A stretch of DNA of 64,000 nucleotides from Halobacterium zhouii (GCF_021249405.1 NZ_CP089593.1:2170001-2234000), one strand, 5' to 3'; shown: positions 8,810 to 16,829, counted from the stretch's first letter. Notes: generated by a model from the sequence alone, not told the origin. A program made the numbers and translations.

Positions 8810-9322
8810 CTACTCGATGTCCATCCGCTCTGCGAACTCCTCGGGCGTGTCGGGGATGCGCTCGAACTCCTCGTAGTAGTACTCGTGGTGGCGCACGACC
8901 TGCTCGACGATCCACGCCGAGAACGTCTCGTCGAATCGCCACCCCTCCTCGGGATTCTCCACCTCGAAGCGTTCGTCCGTTCCGAGCGCCGCGAAGACGT
9001 GGTAGAACCCGAGGATGACATCCGCGAAGTCGTGGCCCGTCTCACCCACCTCCGCGCGCTTCTCTGTGAGTTCCTCGCGGCCGTCGTCGGTGAGTTCGAA
9101 GTACTTCCGGTCGGGTTCGTCCTCGACCTCGATCCGCTCGGCCCAGCCGTTGTCCTCGAACTTGTACAGGATGGGGTAGACAGAGCCGTAGGACGGCTCC
9201 CAGTGGCCGCCGCTGATGGATTTGATCTCCTTGAGGATCTCGTAGCCGTACCGGGGCTTCTCCTCCAGAAGTTCGAGCACGAGGTAGGAGACGAGTCCCT
9301 TCGGTGGGCCGCTCTTTCGCAT
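8810..9322 (-). CDS. PadR family transcriptional regulator
   Basis: A 170-residue DNA-binding repressor-type protein. The N-terminal winged helix shows the PadR pattern LVSYLVLELLEEKPRYGYE, then GGHWEPSYGSVYPILYKFED and a charged wing ending DRKYFELTDDGREEL. The C-terminal part is helical and acidic, suited to dimerisation. An in-frame ATG at 9397 would add 25 weakly conserved Pro/Arg-rich residues; 9322 is preferred because PadR homology starts there. The gene is divergent from pitA (115 bases between starts), so it may control that gene; this is inference from position. Confidence 0.85.
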   Translation of the reverse strand: MRKSGPPKGLVSYLVLELLEEKPRYGYEILKEIKSISGGHWEPSYGSVYPILYKFEDNGWAERIEVEDEPDRKYFELTDDGREELTEKRAEVGETGHDFADVILGFYHVFAALGTDERFEVENPEEGWRFDETFSAWIVEQVVRHHEYYYEEFERIPDTPEEFAERMDIE

Positions 9323-9436
9323 CTGCGCGAACGTTTCCGGGAGCGGCGGGAAAGCGTTTCGGTCGGGGCGAGCGGGCGGTTCCCGTCCAATACCCATTCA
9401 GGAAAACCCTTCTACGCGGACGCCAAACCCTCGCGC

Positions 9437-10936
9437 ATGGTAGACGCCCCGCAGACCGAGGAGGGCTGGTTCGCGCTCCACGACTTCCGCACCGTCGACT
9501 GGGACGCGTGGCGGGACGCCCCGGAGCGCGACCGCGACGCCGCACTCGAGGAGGTCGAATCGTATCTCACACATCGCGAGGCGCTCGCGCAGGCCGACGA
9601 AGGGGACTCTGCCGTCTTCTCCATCACAGGCCACAAGGCCGACCTGTTGTTCGTGCACTTCCGCGAGACGCTCGACGAAGTCGACCGCATCGAGCGGCAG
9701 TTCGAGCAGACCGCGTTCGCGGGCTACACCGACCAGTCCCACTCCTACGTCTCCGTCACCGAAATTTCGGGATACACCTCTCCGGAGTACTTCGACGACC
9801 CGGAGAGCGTGGACGCCGGCCTCCGGAACTACATGGAGGGGAAACTCACGCCCGACATCCCCGAGGACACGTACGTCTCGTTCTACCCGATGAGCAAGCG
9901 CCGCCAACCAGAACAGAACTGGTACGACCTCGACTTCGAGGAGCGCGCAGACCTGATGGCTGGCCACGGCGAGGTCGGCAAGCAGTACGCCGGCAAGATC
10001 AAGCAGGTCATCGCTTCGAGTGTGGGTCTCGACGACTGGGAATGGGGCGTCACGCTGTTCGCGGACGACCTCACGGACATCAAGGACATCGTCTACGAGA
10101 TGCGCTTCGACGAGGCGTCCTCGAAGTACGGCGAGTTCGGCGAGTTCTTCGTCGGCCGGCGCTTCCCGCCCGCCGACCTCCCGGCGTACATGGCCGGCGA
10201 GGAAGTGCCGACACCCGAGGACGAAGGCGGTCACCACGGTGAGGGCGGTCACCACCACGGCGATTCCGGGGGACACCACGGCGAGAGCGACGGCCACCAC
10301 GGTGGCGACAGTGGTCACCACGACCACGGAAGCGGCGGCGACGAGAGCGAGGACGGCGACATCCGCGGCGATCTCGAAGACCTCGACATCTACGCCGGCC
10401 AGCCCCACGGCGAGGACGTCTACGCCACCGTGCTCTACTCCGAGGCCGACTCTGACGAACTGTTCGAGGAAGTCGACGGCCTCCGCGGGAACTTCGACCA
10501 CTACGACACGCACGTCAAGACTGCGGTCTATCGGGGCCGCAAGACGGACCGCGCCGCTGTCGTCTCCATCTGGGACACCCAGAGCGCCGCCGACACCGCC
10601 GCCGGCTTCCTCGCCGAACTCCCCGAGGTCGTCTCCCGCGCCGGCGAGGAGTCCGGGTTCGGCACGATGGGGATGTTCTACGAGACCAAACCCGAACACA
10701 CCGAGGACTTCGTCGAGAAGTTCGACACCGTCGCCGACGTGCTCGCGGACATGGACGGCCACCACGAGACCGACCTCATGGTGAACGTCGAAGACGAGAA
10801 CGATATGTTCATCGCCAGCCAGTGGGCCTCCAAGGACGACGCGATGGCGTTCTTCCGCTCGGACGCCTTCAGCGATACTGTGGACTGGGGCCGCGACGTG
10901 CTCGCGGACCGGCCGCGCCACGTCTTCCTCCGGTAG
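9437..10936 (+). CDS. pitA: PitA: HemQ (chlorite-dismutase-like) protein fused to a monooxygenase-like domain
   Basis: Haloarchaeal HemQ-type heme protein, expected to act in coproheme decarboxylation. The 499-residue product has an N-terminal Cld/HemQ domain (about 1-250: MVDAPQTEEGWFALHDFRTV, SITGHKADLLFVHFRETLDE, YVSFYPMSKRR), then a His/Gly/Asp-rich linker (about 257-300, repeated GHHG and GHHHGD), then an antibiotic-biosynthesis-monooxygenase-like domain (about 320-499). This is the fused architecture known as PitA in Haloferax. The linker could bind metal. The start at 9437 follows the divergent padR; an element of family E begins directly after its stop codon. Confidence 0.9.
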   Translation: MVDAPQTEEGWFALHDFRTVDWDAWRDAPERDRDAALEEVESYLTHREALAQADEGDSAVFSITGHKADLLFVHFRETLDEVDRIERQFEQTAFAGYTDQSHSYVSVTEISGYTSPEYFDDPESVDAGLRNYMEGKLTPDIPEDTYVSFYPMSKRRQPEQNWYDLDFEERADLMAGHGEVGKQYAGKIKQVIASSVGLDDWEWGVTLFADDLTDIKDIVYEMRFDEASSKYGEFGEFFVGRRFPPADLPAYMAGEEVPTPEDEGGHHGEGGHHHGDSGGHHGESDGHHGGDSGHHDHGSGGDESEDGDIRGDLEDLDIYAGQPHGEDVYATVLYSEADSDELFEEVDGLRGNFDHYDTHVKTAVYRGRKTDRAAVVSIWDTQSAADTAAGFLAELPEVVSRAGEESGFGTMGMFYETKPEHTEDFVEKFDTVADVLADMDGHHETDLMVNVEDENDMFIASQWASKDDAMAFFRSDAFSDTVDWGRDVLADRPRHVFLR

Positions 10937-11083
10937 GACCTTTTTACTTCGGCGGGTTTCCTCGCTCGCTACGGGAACCCGCCTCGCAAAAAGCTACGCT
11001 AAAAACGTCCCGCGCTCACTGTGTTCGCGCGGTGAAACGCCTCGCTCGGGTTCTTCGAACCGCTCGCTCGGCGTATGCTTCGA
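10937..11083 (+). repeat. Family E post-stop element (copy E1)
   Basis: It starts at the base after the pitA stop. Module 1: ACCTTTTTACTTCG, hairpin GCGGGTTTCC/GGGAACCCGC (one G-T pair), CTCGCAAAAAG, then CTACGCTAAAAACGTCC; CTTTTT can pair with AAAAAG around the hairpin. Module 2: hairpin GCGC/GCGC, GGTGAAACGCCTCGCTC, then the hairpin GGTTC-TTC-GAACC at 11049-11061. The same two modules occur in E2 and E3 on the opposite strand. It fills the space before the next lipoprotein gene. Confidence 0.75.
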
Positions 11084-11194
11084 GTCGGAGTCTAATTACC
11101 GACTTGCAAGTGGTGTGTGAGTTCGATAACCGAGACTGAAACCCCGATTTCACCGCCCGGAAACTTTCCCACGGGGGCTACAGAAGACAGCAGT

Positions 11195-11731
11195 ATGAAA
11201 CGGCGCGAGTTCGTTGCGGCGGCGGGTGCGTCGACGGCGCTCGCGGGGTGTGCGTCATTACCGGCCCTGTCCGGGAGTCAAGACTGCGAGCGGACGGAAA
11301 TCGTGGACACGGCCGAGTTGGGTCGCTTCGGCGGGTTCTCGATGACGGCGTCACCGGAGACTGTCGCCAAGGGAGAAGAGATCACCATCCGCATGGAGAA
11401 CGCCACGGAAAGCGACCAGATAACTGGAAATCGGCATAAGTTCACAATTCACGAACAAGCGGACTCTGGCTGGCAATCTGTCTACGCCACCACAGAACAC
11501 ATGGGGTGGCCCGACATCGCCTTCGAGCATGAACCGAGAGAAGGCTTCACGTGGACTGTGACGGCGTCCAAGCCCGGGTTCTCGTCGGCGCCAAACAATC
11601 TCAATGCCTGCGCAACGGTCACTCCCGGCACCTACCGGTTCGTCTACTGGGGCGTCTCCAGCAATGATGAGAATACGTCGAACGAAGAGGCTGCCGACGG
11701 GGTCGGTGTCGAGTTCACCGTTGCAGAGTAG
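11195..11731 (+). CDS. Tat-exported lipoprotein, unknown function
   Basis: A 178-residue secreted protein. MKRREFVAAAGAS is a twin-arginine signal and LAGC (around residues 18-21) a lipobox, so it should be folded in the cytosol, exported by Tat and lipid-anchored. The mature part looks like a beta-rich domain (GFSMTASPETVAKGEEITIRM, TPGTYRFVYWGVSS), similar in style to haloarchaeal immunoglobulin-like or cupredoxin-like surface proteins, but no copper ligands are evident. The ATG at 11195 is fixed by the signal peptide; an upstream in-frame start would bury it. Confidence 0.72.
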   Translation: MKRREFVAAAGASTALAGCASLPALSGSQDCERTEIVDTAELGRFGGFSMTASPETVAKGEEITIRMENATESDQITGNRHKFTIHEQADSGWQSVYATTEHMGWPDIAFEHEPREGFTWTVTASKPGFSSAPNNLNACATVTPGTYRFVYWGVSSNDENTSNEEAADGVGVEFTVAE

Positions 11732-11776
11732 GTTATCACGAACAGGTTGCTCCGTCCGACAGTTCAGGTCACCCAA

Positions 11777-11784
11777 ACATATTT
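11777..11784 (+). promoter_or_regulatory. TATA box of the small lipoprotein gene
   Basis: ACATATTT, about 31 bases before the ATG at 11812; a short leader of a few bases is implied. Confidence 0.5.
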
Positions 11785-11811
11785 TGTGGCTTGTTCCCAC
11801 TTGAGCCGTAG

Positions 11812-12330
11812 ATGCCCTCCACCGCACTCCACCTCGCAGTTCTCGCGTGTGTCCTGCTCGCGGGATGTAGTGGATTCGTGCCGTCCGCTACAGAGACGAC
11901 ACCACCGCCGAGTTCCACCGGAACGACACCGACGACGACGGAACTCTCGGAGAACGAGTGCCCGGCAGCGACCGACTACGAGCAAAAGTCGCTTCCGGAG
12001 AAACCCACAAACTTCTCGAAGGAAACCGCCGCCAAGTTCGCCGCGGCGTACGAAAAAGCGTTCGTATGGAACGAGCACGAGGAGCAGGCGGAGACGGAAT
12101 TTCAGGTGAACACACGCGTCAGAGCCGTGAACGAGACTGACACCGGATACGTCGTTCAACTCGACGGAAGCGCCACGTACAGCGCGTGTTCCAACGGCGC
12201 GCACTCGGTTGCTGACGTGTGGCTCCACACCAACTACTTCGTCAACGAGACGACCGTTATCAGACTCGCCTACCCAGAGAACCGAACGACCAACCCCCGT
12301 ACGAACGGCGGCAACGTCGTCGAGCACTAG
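11812..12330 (+). CDS. Secreted lipoprotein, unknown function
   Basis: A 172-residue protein with a Sec-type hydrophobic signal (ALHLAVLACVLLAGC) and lipobox LAGC at about residues 16-19; no twin arginines. A Thr/Pro/Ser-rich linker (about 22-45), often glycosylated in haloarchaeal lipoproteins, precedes a compact domain of about 125 residues with repeated acidic stretches. No family is recognised. It may pair functionally with the preceding lipoprotein gene, but each seems to have its own promoter. Confidence 0.7.
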   Translation: MPSTALHLAVLACVLLAGCSGFVPSATETTPPPSSTGTTPTTTELSENECPAATDYEQKSLPEKPTNFSKETAAKFAAAYEKAFVWNEHEEQAETEFQVNTRVRAVNETDTGYVVQLDGSATYSACSNGAHSVADVWLHTNYFVNETTVIRLAYPENRTTNPRTNGGNVVEH

Positions 12331-12358
12331 AACAGTTAGTCCGCGAACGCTGGAACGA

Positions 12359-12398
12359 CTAGTCCGCCGACCCGATGAGGCCAGCGTCCCGCAGGTCG
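12359..12398 (-). pseudogene. Duplicated 3' end of the aldo/keto reductase gene
   Basis: Read on the minus strand this piece encodes DLRDAGLIGSAD and a TAG stop, the same last 12 residues as the intact aldo/keto reductase gene. The DNA matches 12522-12559 at 36 of 38 positions. Nothing of the rest of the gene precedes it: the frame upstream reads into hairpin sequence. It is either the remnant of a tandem paralogue or one side of a target duplication around the element in 12400-12519. Confidence 0.7.
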
Positions 12399-12399
12399 C

Positions 12400-12519
12400 T
12401 CACGGAAATTTTTCGTCGTCGGGTGCGCTCCGCGCACCACTCCTCGAAAAAGTCCCGTAAAGAAAGGGCGCGCGCCAGAGGCGCGCTGAAACCCTCACTT
12501 CGTTCGGGTATGCTGCTCG
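12400..12519 (+). repeat. Degenerate family E-like element between duplicated gene ends (copy E4)
   Basis: It contains ATTTTTCGTCGTCG, hairpin GGTGCGC/GCGCACC, CTCGAAAAAGTCCCG, a second hairpin GCGCGCC/GGCGCGC, then TGAAACCCTCACTTCG and GGGTATGCT. The order T-tract, hairpin, CTCGAAAAAG, TGAAAC, TATGCT follows copy E1, but module 2 is shortened. It is bracketed by the two copies of the aldo/keto reductase 3' end. Confidence 0.5.
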
Positions 12520-13629
12520 TCAGTCCGCCGACCCGATCAGCCCAGCGTCCCGCAGGTCGTCGCCGTCCACGCTCGTCCGGTAGTCCTCCTTCTCCATGCC
12601 GTCGAATCGGTCGATACCGAAGTTCGTCTCGTAGAGGTCGGCGACGCGGGCCTGTTCCTCGTCGCTGAGCGCCGGAGTTTCGGGCGCGGCGGCCCACTCG
12701 TCGATATCGTCCTTCGAGCGGAACGTCGGCGTGACCGTGGCGACCTCGTCGAAGGAGAGGAGCCACTGGAGGGACGCCTGGCCCATCGTGCGCTCACCGT
12801 CTCGCTCTCGCGGCTTGTCGCCGCTCGAGCCTTCCGCGGAACTCCGTTCCGCGCGCTCCAGGAAGCGCAGTTCCTCGATCTTCTCCCAGCCGGTCTCGTA
12901 CCACTCGTCCGGGCGGAAGCCGCGGTGGTCGCCCTCGCCGAGTTCCGTCTCGGGCGTGACCTGTTCGTTCAGGAGACCCGAGGAGTGGGGCACGCGCGGG
13001 ATGAGCGAGGTGCTGGCGTCCTCCTCGCGGATCTTCTCGACGAAGTGCTGGTGGACGTCCTGCTCGAGGATGTTCCCGACGTACTGGACCGCGTCGAACT
13101 CCTCCTCGATGGCGAACTCGCCCTCCGCGAGCCACCCGATGGAGGGGCCGAGCGCCACGCCGATGGCGTCCGCGCGTCCGTCCTCCCGGAGTTCGTCCAG
13201 CAGTTCCAGGACGTCCGGCGTGAACTCCGCGACGTCCGGGTTGTGGAGCTGGAGGTAGTCCACGCTGTCCACGCCCAGACGGTCGAGGCTTCCTTCGACG
13301 GCGTCCCGGAGGTACTCGGCGTCCATCTCCTTCGGGAGTTCGCCGTGGCCGGCCTGCGGGTTGTTGTAGAAGTCGTAGCCCACCTTGGTGGCGACGGTCA
13401 TCTCGTCGCCGCGCTCCGCGAGCACCTCGCCGAGCAGTTCCTCGCTGCGGCCGTGGCCGTAGACGTCGCCCGTGTCGAAGTACGTGATGCCCTGGTCGAG
13501 CGCGTACTCCACCATATCGAGCGCGTCGTCCTCGTCGCGGTCGCCCCACCAGTCGGTGCCGACGACCCACGCGCCGAACCCGACCTCGCTCACCTCGACA
13601 CCGGAGTCTCCGAGTTCGCGGTGCTGCAT
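12520..13629 (-). CDS. Aldo/keto reductase
   Basis: NAD(P)H-dependent oxidoreductase of the AKR superfamily; the substrate is unknown. The 369-residue protein has the AKR barrel pattern: LGDSGVEVSEVGFGAW, DQGITYFDTGDVYGHGRSEE with the catalytic Asp-Tyr, VATKVG with the catalytic Lys, then VDYLQLHNPD supplying His. A Ser/Arg-rich insertion near residue 265 (SSAEGSSGDKPRERD) lies before the cofactor region ASLQWLLSFDEVATVTP. The last 38 bases are duplicated downstream. Confidence 0.9.
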   Translation of the reverse strand: MQHRELGDSGVEVSEVGFGAWVVGTDWWGDRDEDDALDMVEYALDQGITYFDTGDVYGHGRSEELLGEVLAERGDEMTVATKVGYDFYNNPQAGHGELPKEMDAEYLRDAVEGSLDRLGVDSVDYLQLHNPDVAEFTPDVLELLDELREDGRADAIGVALGPSIGWLAEGEFAIEEEFDAVQYVGNILEQDVHQHFVEKIREEDASTSLIPRVPHSSGLLNEQVTPETELGEGDHRGFRPDEWYETGWEKIEELRFLERAERSSAEGSSGDKPRERDGERTMGQASLQWLLSFDEVATVTPTFRSKDDIDEWAAAPETPALSDEEQARVADLYETNFGIDRFDGMEKEDYRTSVDGDDLRDAGLIGSAD

Positions 13630-13769
13630 GCGCGAGGGTTGGGGCGTGCGTCACTTAGCGCGTGCGGTTCTAGTAGACGTATCGAATGTCGTAGGTTCTC
13701 TCCAGGACATCTCCCGGGGCTTGCCAGAAAGCATCGACCGGCACGAGGGAATCCCGTTTTGTGACCACT

Positions 13770-13885
13770 CAGAAAGCCCCAGATGGCTACACTCCCGCGA
13801 CTCGCTGCGCGCTTCGCTCGTCCCACTCGCTCCAGTGCTTACGTCGTCGGGGTTCGCGTAGCCATCTGACCCTTTCAGACCCACC
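13770..13885 (-). repeat. Family F structured intergenic element (copy F4)
   Basis: Minus-strand copy, core 13772-13876. The ends read GAAAGGGTC and GGGGCTTTC; AGATGGCTAC and GTAGCCATCT (plus strand 13781-13790 and 13858-13867) pair perfectly over 10 bp. The inner motif GACGTAAGCACTGG is present near 13838. It lies head-to-head with copy F5; the two share the 42-base spacer 13877-13918. Confidence 0.78.
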
Positions 13886-14095
13886 CTACCGGCTGGTCAA
13901 CCGACAGGGAGTGGGAACGAAAGGGGCGTTCACGGGCGGCGAAGCCGCCCGTTAGCTCGGGAGACCTTCGGTCTCCCGGTGGACGTCTCGACGAAGGCGG
14001 GCGACGTAAGCACGGAAGCGACTGAACGAAGTGAGGGAGCGACGCGCGCAGCGAGCCTCCCGAGTCGAGACGTCCGGGGTTTTCTGGGTGTTCTC
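13886..14095 (+). repeat. Family F structured intergenic element (copy F5)
   Basis: The core 13919-14084 starts GAAAGGGGC and ends GGGGTTTTC (a G-T pair replaces one G-C of the end stem). GGACGTCTCGAC (13981-13992) pairs with GTCGAGACGTCC (14064-14075) over 12 bp. Internal hairpins are GGGCGGC/GCCGCCC and GGGAGACC/GGTCTCCC. The motif GACGTAAGCAC occurs near 14003. Together with F4 it fills the 550-base space between the aldo/keto reductase and the next gene. Confidence 0.75.
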
Positions 14096-14179
14096 AAAAT
14101 CAACTGGTATAGCATCGTGAAACTCTCCTACGTGCCGAGTACCGGCAATCTTGAAGTTGTGGCGTGCGAGCACGTGAGC

Positions 14180-14395
14180 ATGAACGCCGCCCTCCAGAGA
14201 CGACTGAACTACGCCGTCGCGCTGCTCGCTGGACTGTTCGCCGCGGTGCTCGCACTCGGGTACGCCTTCTTCGGCATGGAGTACTTCCTGAGGTTCCTGT
14301 TCGTCCTCGTCGTCGGCGGCGGGCTCGTCGTCTTCCTCGGCTTCCTCACCGCCGACCTGCGCCGCGACCACGGCGAGTACACCGACGACGCCTGA
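14180..14395 (+). CDS. Small membrane protein of unknown function
   Basis: A 71-residue protein with two hydrophobic helices (about residues 11-29 and 33-56) and a short charged tail, DLRRDHGEYTDDA. The ATG at 14180 fits the start of the charged N-terminus NAALQRRLN; a longer in-frame reading upstream runs through the family F repeat and is not credible. No family is recognised. The next gene starts 63 bases downstream on the same strand. Confidence 0.6.
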   Translation: MNAALQRRLNYAVALLAGLFAAVLALGYAFFGMEYFLRFLFVLVVGGGLVVFLGFLTADLRRDHGEYTDDA

Positions 14396-14458
14396 CCGAT
14401 TGCGGGGGTTCCCGTCGGTACGGAAACCCCTTTGGGCGCGGGCCGACGAGGTTCAGGT

Positions 14459-15373
14459 ATGACCAAGCGACACGTCTCCCTCCCTGAGTCCGCGGAGGCC
14501 ACGCTCCGAGGGTTCGTCGACGAGGTGGACGACAGGCTCACGACAGCCGGGGACGACCCTGACGCGCTCGCGGACGCCGTGACGGAGACGGTCGTGGACC
14601 TGCACGGCGACCGGGACGCCTACGAGTCGTGGCAGAACGGCGAGCACGTCTCGCCGGTCGAGGAGGCGCGCCTGCAGAACTTCGACCCGCGGAACGCCAC
14701 CCTCGAGTCCGAGTACTACGCGGAGAAAGACGAGGAACAGTACGCGCGCTCGAAGCCCCTGCAGTGGCTGTGGCGACAGTTCGACAACACGCCGCTCGCG
14801 GACAACGTGGAGTTCGCGCTGGCGTTCCGGGAGATGCTCGCCGGCCACCTGTTCGCGGACGTCGGGGAGAACGTCCGCCTGTTCAAGGACATCTCGATGA
14901 CGTACGGCCACAACATCGAAATCGGTGACAACACCGTCGTGCACGACGACGTGCACCTCGACGACCGCGGCTACCTCAGCATCGGGGACCGCGCGAGCGT
15001 CTCGGACGGCGCGCACGTCTACACGCACGACCACGACGTCGTCGACCAGACCGAGGTGACGAACTTCCGCACGGAGATCGGCGACGACGCTCGCGTCACG
15101 CAGGGCGCGCTGGTTCGTGCGGGCGTCCGCATCGGAGAGAACGCCATCGTCGGCGCTCGTTCCGTCGTGCAGAACGACGTGCCACCCCACCACGTCGCGG
15201 TCGGGATGCCCGCCAAGAGCGTCAAGATCAAGCCCGGCTGGGAGTCCGTCGCGGAGTCCGTGGAGGACGCCAACGAGAACCGGCAGGCCGAGCGCCGCAT
15301 CGAGGACGAGTTCCCCGAGGAGTTCGAGGCCTACGACGAGTTCCAGCGCGACCTCTCCCCGCCCGACGCGTAG
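14459..15373 (+). CDS. Acyltransferase with left-handed beta-helix (hexapeptide repeats)
   Basis: A 304-residue protein; residues about 150-260 form the hexapeptide-repeat helix of the maltose/galactoside O-acetyltransferase type (NIEIGDNTVVHDDVHLDDRG, SIGDRASVSDGAHVYTHDHD, GVRIGENAIVGARSVV), ending with HVAVGMPAKSVKIKPGW. The His in HDHD is at the usual catalytic place. The N-terminal 150 residues are helical and acidic. The acceptor substrate is unknown. The start is set at MTKRHVSLP, since the extension upstream overlaps Gly/Arg-rich non-coding sequence. Confidence 0.85.
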   Translation: MTKRHVSLPESAEATLRGFVDEVDDRLTTAGDDPDALADAVTETVVDLHGDRDAYESWQNGEHVSPVEEARLQNFDPRNATLESEYYAEKDEEQYARSKPLQWLWRQFDNTPLADNVEFALAFREMLAGHLFADVGENVRLFKDISMTYGHNIEIGDNTVVHDDVHLDDRGYLSIGDRASVSDGAHVYTHDHDVVDQTEVTNFRTEIGDDARVTQGALVRAGVRIGENAIVGARSVVQNDVPPHHVAVGMPAKSVKIKPGWESVAESVEDANENRQAERRIEDEFPEEFEAYDEFQRDLSPPDA

Positions 15374-15519
15374 TGCCCGACGGTACGCTCGACCGCTTGT
15401 CGCCTGACACCCGGTCCGTGTTCTCGCCGCCCGACACCCAGCCCGAGTTCTCCCTGTGGTGCCCTGATTCTGACCCGGCGTGGGCAAGGCTGAATAGGAT
15501 TCGCGTGCTAACACGAACC

Positions 15520-15780
15520 ATGGAGTGGGGGCTGTTCGTGGTCGCCGTCGCGCTCGTCGCGCTCCTCCAGATTGCCGTCTGGCGGCGCCTCCAGAGCGAC
15601 GACGTCGACACCGCGGACGCGACCGAGTCGGCGGTCCAAAGCGACAGACTACTGCCTCCCGAGACGCCGCCCCAGCGCGAACAGGACGACCCGGGCGTGA
15701 CGACGTGCCCGAGCTGCGGCGCCGACAACGAGACCGGATACCGGTTCTGCCGGGAGTGCGCGGAGACCCTGTACCTGTGA
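15520..15780 (+). CDS. Membrane-anchored zinc-ribbon protein
   Basis: An 86-residue protein: one N-terminal membrane helix (about 4-22), an acidic Gln/Pro-containing linker, and a C-terminal zinc ribbon CPSCGADNETGYRFCREC. The architecture matches small haloarchaeal zinc-ribbon proteins of unknown function. Its stop TGA overlaps the GTG of the next gene (GTGA), so the two are probably translationally coupled. Confidence 0.72.
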   Translation: MEWGLFVVAVALVALLQIAVWRRLQSDDVDTADATESAVQSDRLLPPETPPQREQDDPGVTTCPSCGADNETGYRFCRECAETLYL

Positions 15781-16505
15781 CGGACAACGACGCGGGGCCG
15801 CGAGCGGTCGCCGTCAACGTCGGCGCGAACACCAACCAGCCGGGGTTTCGCGGCCCGCTCCGGGCCGACGGGTCGTTCGTCTACGTACCAATACCCGAAA
15901 CTGAACCCACCACTGAACCGGTGCCGACGTACGCCGACCTCGACCTGCCGCTCTCGGTGCCAGCGGACCGCCGCGACACGCCGGTCCACCTCGACCCGAC
16001 GTTCGCGGAGTACGCGTGCTGTGACCGCTACACCTACGGCGACCCGTACGGCGTGAAGGCCCGGCCGCTGCTGGACCTCTCGGCGGGCGACCGAGTGTAC
16101 TTCTACGCCACGCTCGACGCGCCCGCGGACCGCGCCGACTGGATGGCCGCCGACTGGGGCGCGTACGTCATCGGCGAGTTCGAACTCGCCCGTGACCCCG
16201 TCTCGGGCGACGCGTTCCGCGACCTGCCGACAGCCGAGCGCGAGCGGTACGCGGGGAACGCACACCTCGCACGAGAGTCGTTCGACGCCGCCGTCGTGCT
16301 CGCCGGGGCCGGAAGCTCACGGCTGTACGACCGCGCGGTTCCGCTGAGTAGCGCGAGCGGGACGGACGCCAATCGTGCCGTCACCGAGTGGTCGGCGGAC
16401 TCCGGGAAGGGACCCTGGTGGCGGCGACCGCTCCGGTACGACGCCAGCGGGGCCGAGCGCCTCCGCGAGTGGGTCCACCGAGAGCGCTATCCAGCCGTCC
16501 GTTGA
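15777..16505 (+). CDS. Conserved protein, possible Nmad3-type domain
   Basis: A 242-residue soluble protein. It begins with AVAVNVGANTNQPGFRGPL and contains GSFVYVPIPE, HLDPTFAEYACCDRYTYGD and DRVYFYATLD; from memory this resembles the putative nucleotide-modification-associated domain Nmad3, but I cannot run a profile. No catalytic motif is obvious beyond conserved Asn/Asp and Cys-Cys. It starts at GTG overlapping the stop of the zinc-ribbon gene, and the glutaredoxin-like gene follows 60 bases later. Confidence 0.6.
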   Translation: MTDNDAGPRAVAVNVGANTNQPGFRGPLRADGSFVYVPIPETEPTTEPVPTYADLDLPLSVPADRRDTPVHLDPTFAEYACCDRYTYGDPYGVKARPLLDLSAGDRVYFYATLDAPADRADWMAADWGAYVIGEFELARDPVSGDAFRDLPTAERERYAGNAHLARESFDAAVVLAGAGSSRLYDRAVPLSSASGTDANRAVTEWSADSGKGPWWRRPLRYDASGAERLREWVHRERYPAVR

Positions 16506-16565
16506 CGTCGTTCGTCGCTCGGTGCGGCCGTCGCCGTTACGTGACTCGCCGGCGTACGCTCGACC

Positions 16566-16829
16566 ATGCTGGAACTGTACCAGTCCGAGAGCTGTCCGCA
16601 CTCCGAGAAGGCGAGAGCGAGGCTCTCCGAACTCGGCCTCTCGTACGTCGCGCACAACCCCCGGTTCCCGGGCGACGAAGGCGGCGACGTCACGAACGAA
16701 CAGACCCACCACGAGCTCTCGGCGATCGGCGGCGAGGACCAGATTCCGTTCCTCGTGGACACTGACCGCGAGGAGAGCGTGTACGAGGCAGAAGACATCA
16801 TCGCGTACCTCGACGAACACTACGCGTAG
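16566..16829 (+). CDS. Glutaredoxin-like protein
   Basis: An 87-residue thioredoxin-fold protein. SESCPHSEKAR carries a single active-site Cys followed by Pro-His-Ser (monothiol form), QIPFLVD holds the cis-proline, and EAEDIIAYLDEHYA is the terminal helix seen in glutaredoxins and GST N-terminal domains. It probably acts as a thiol-disulfide carrier using the haloarchaeal low-molecular-weight thiol; the partner is not known. ATG at 16566. Confidence 0.83.
   Translation: MLELYQSESCPHSEKARARLSELGLSYVAHNPRFPGDEGGDVTNEQTHHELSAIGGEDQIPFLVDTDREESVYEAEDIIAYLDEHYA

Noticed and set aside
9398..10921. A 507-codon open frame on the minus strand opposite pitA, and similar long frames opposite many genes
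   Set aside because: In high-GC haloarchaeal DNA the antisense of a real gene often stays open. These frames give basic or Val/Arg-rich proteins, unlike the acidic proteins of halophiles, and lack family motifs, while the opposite strand encodes recognised proteins.
12331..12358. Similarity of this piece (minus strand CGTTCGCGGACTAA) to the 3' end of the SnoaL-like gene (CGTTCGCGGACTGA)
   Set aside because: The shared stretch is short and made of common haloarchaeal codons (Phe-Ala-Asp-stop); chance is sufficient.
13979..14179. A 67-codon N-terminal extension of the small membrane protein
   Set aside because: It runs through the right half of family F copy F5, is rich in Ser/Thr/Arg and does not look like a haloarchaeal protein segment; the ATG at 14180 gives a compact two-helix protein.
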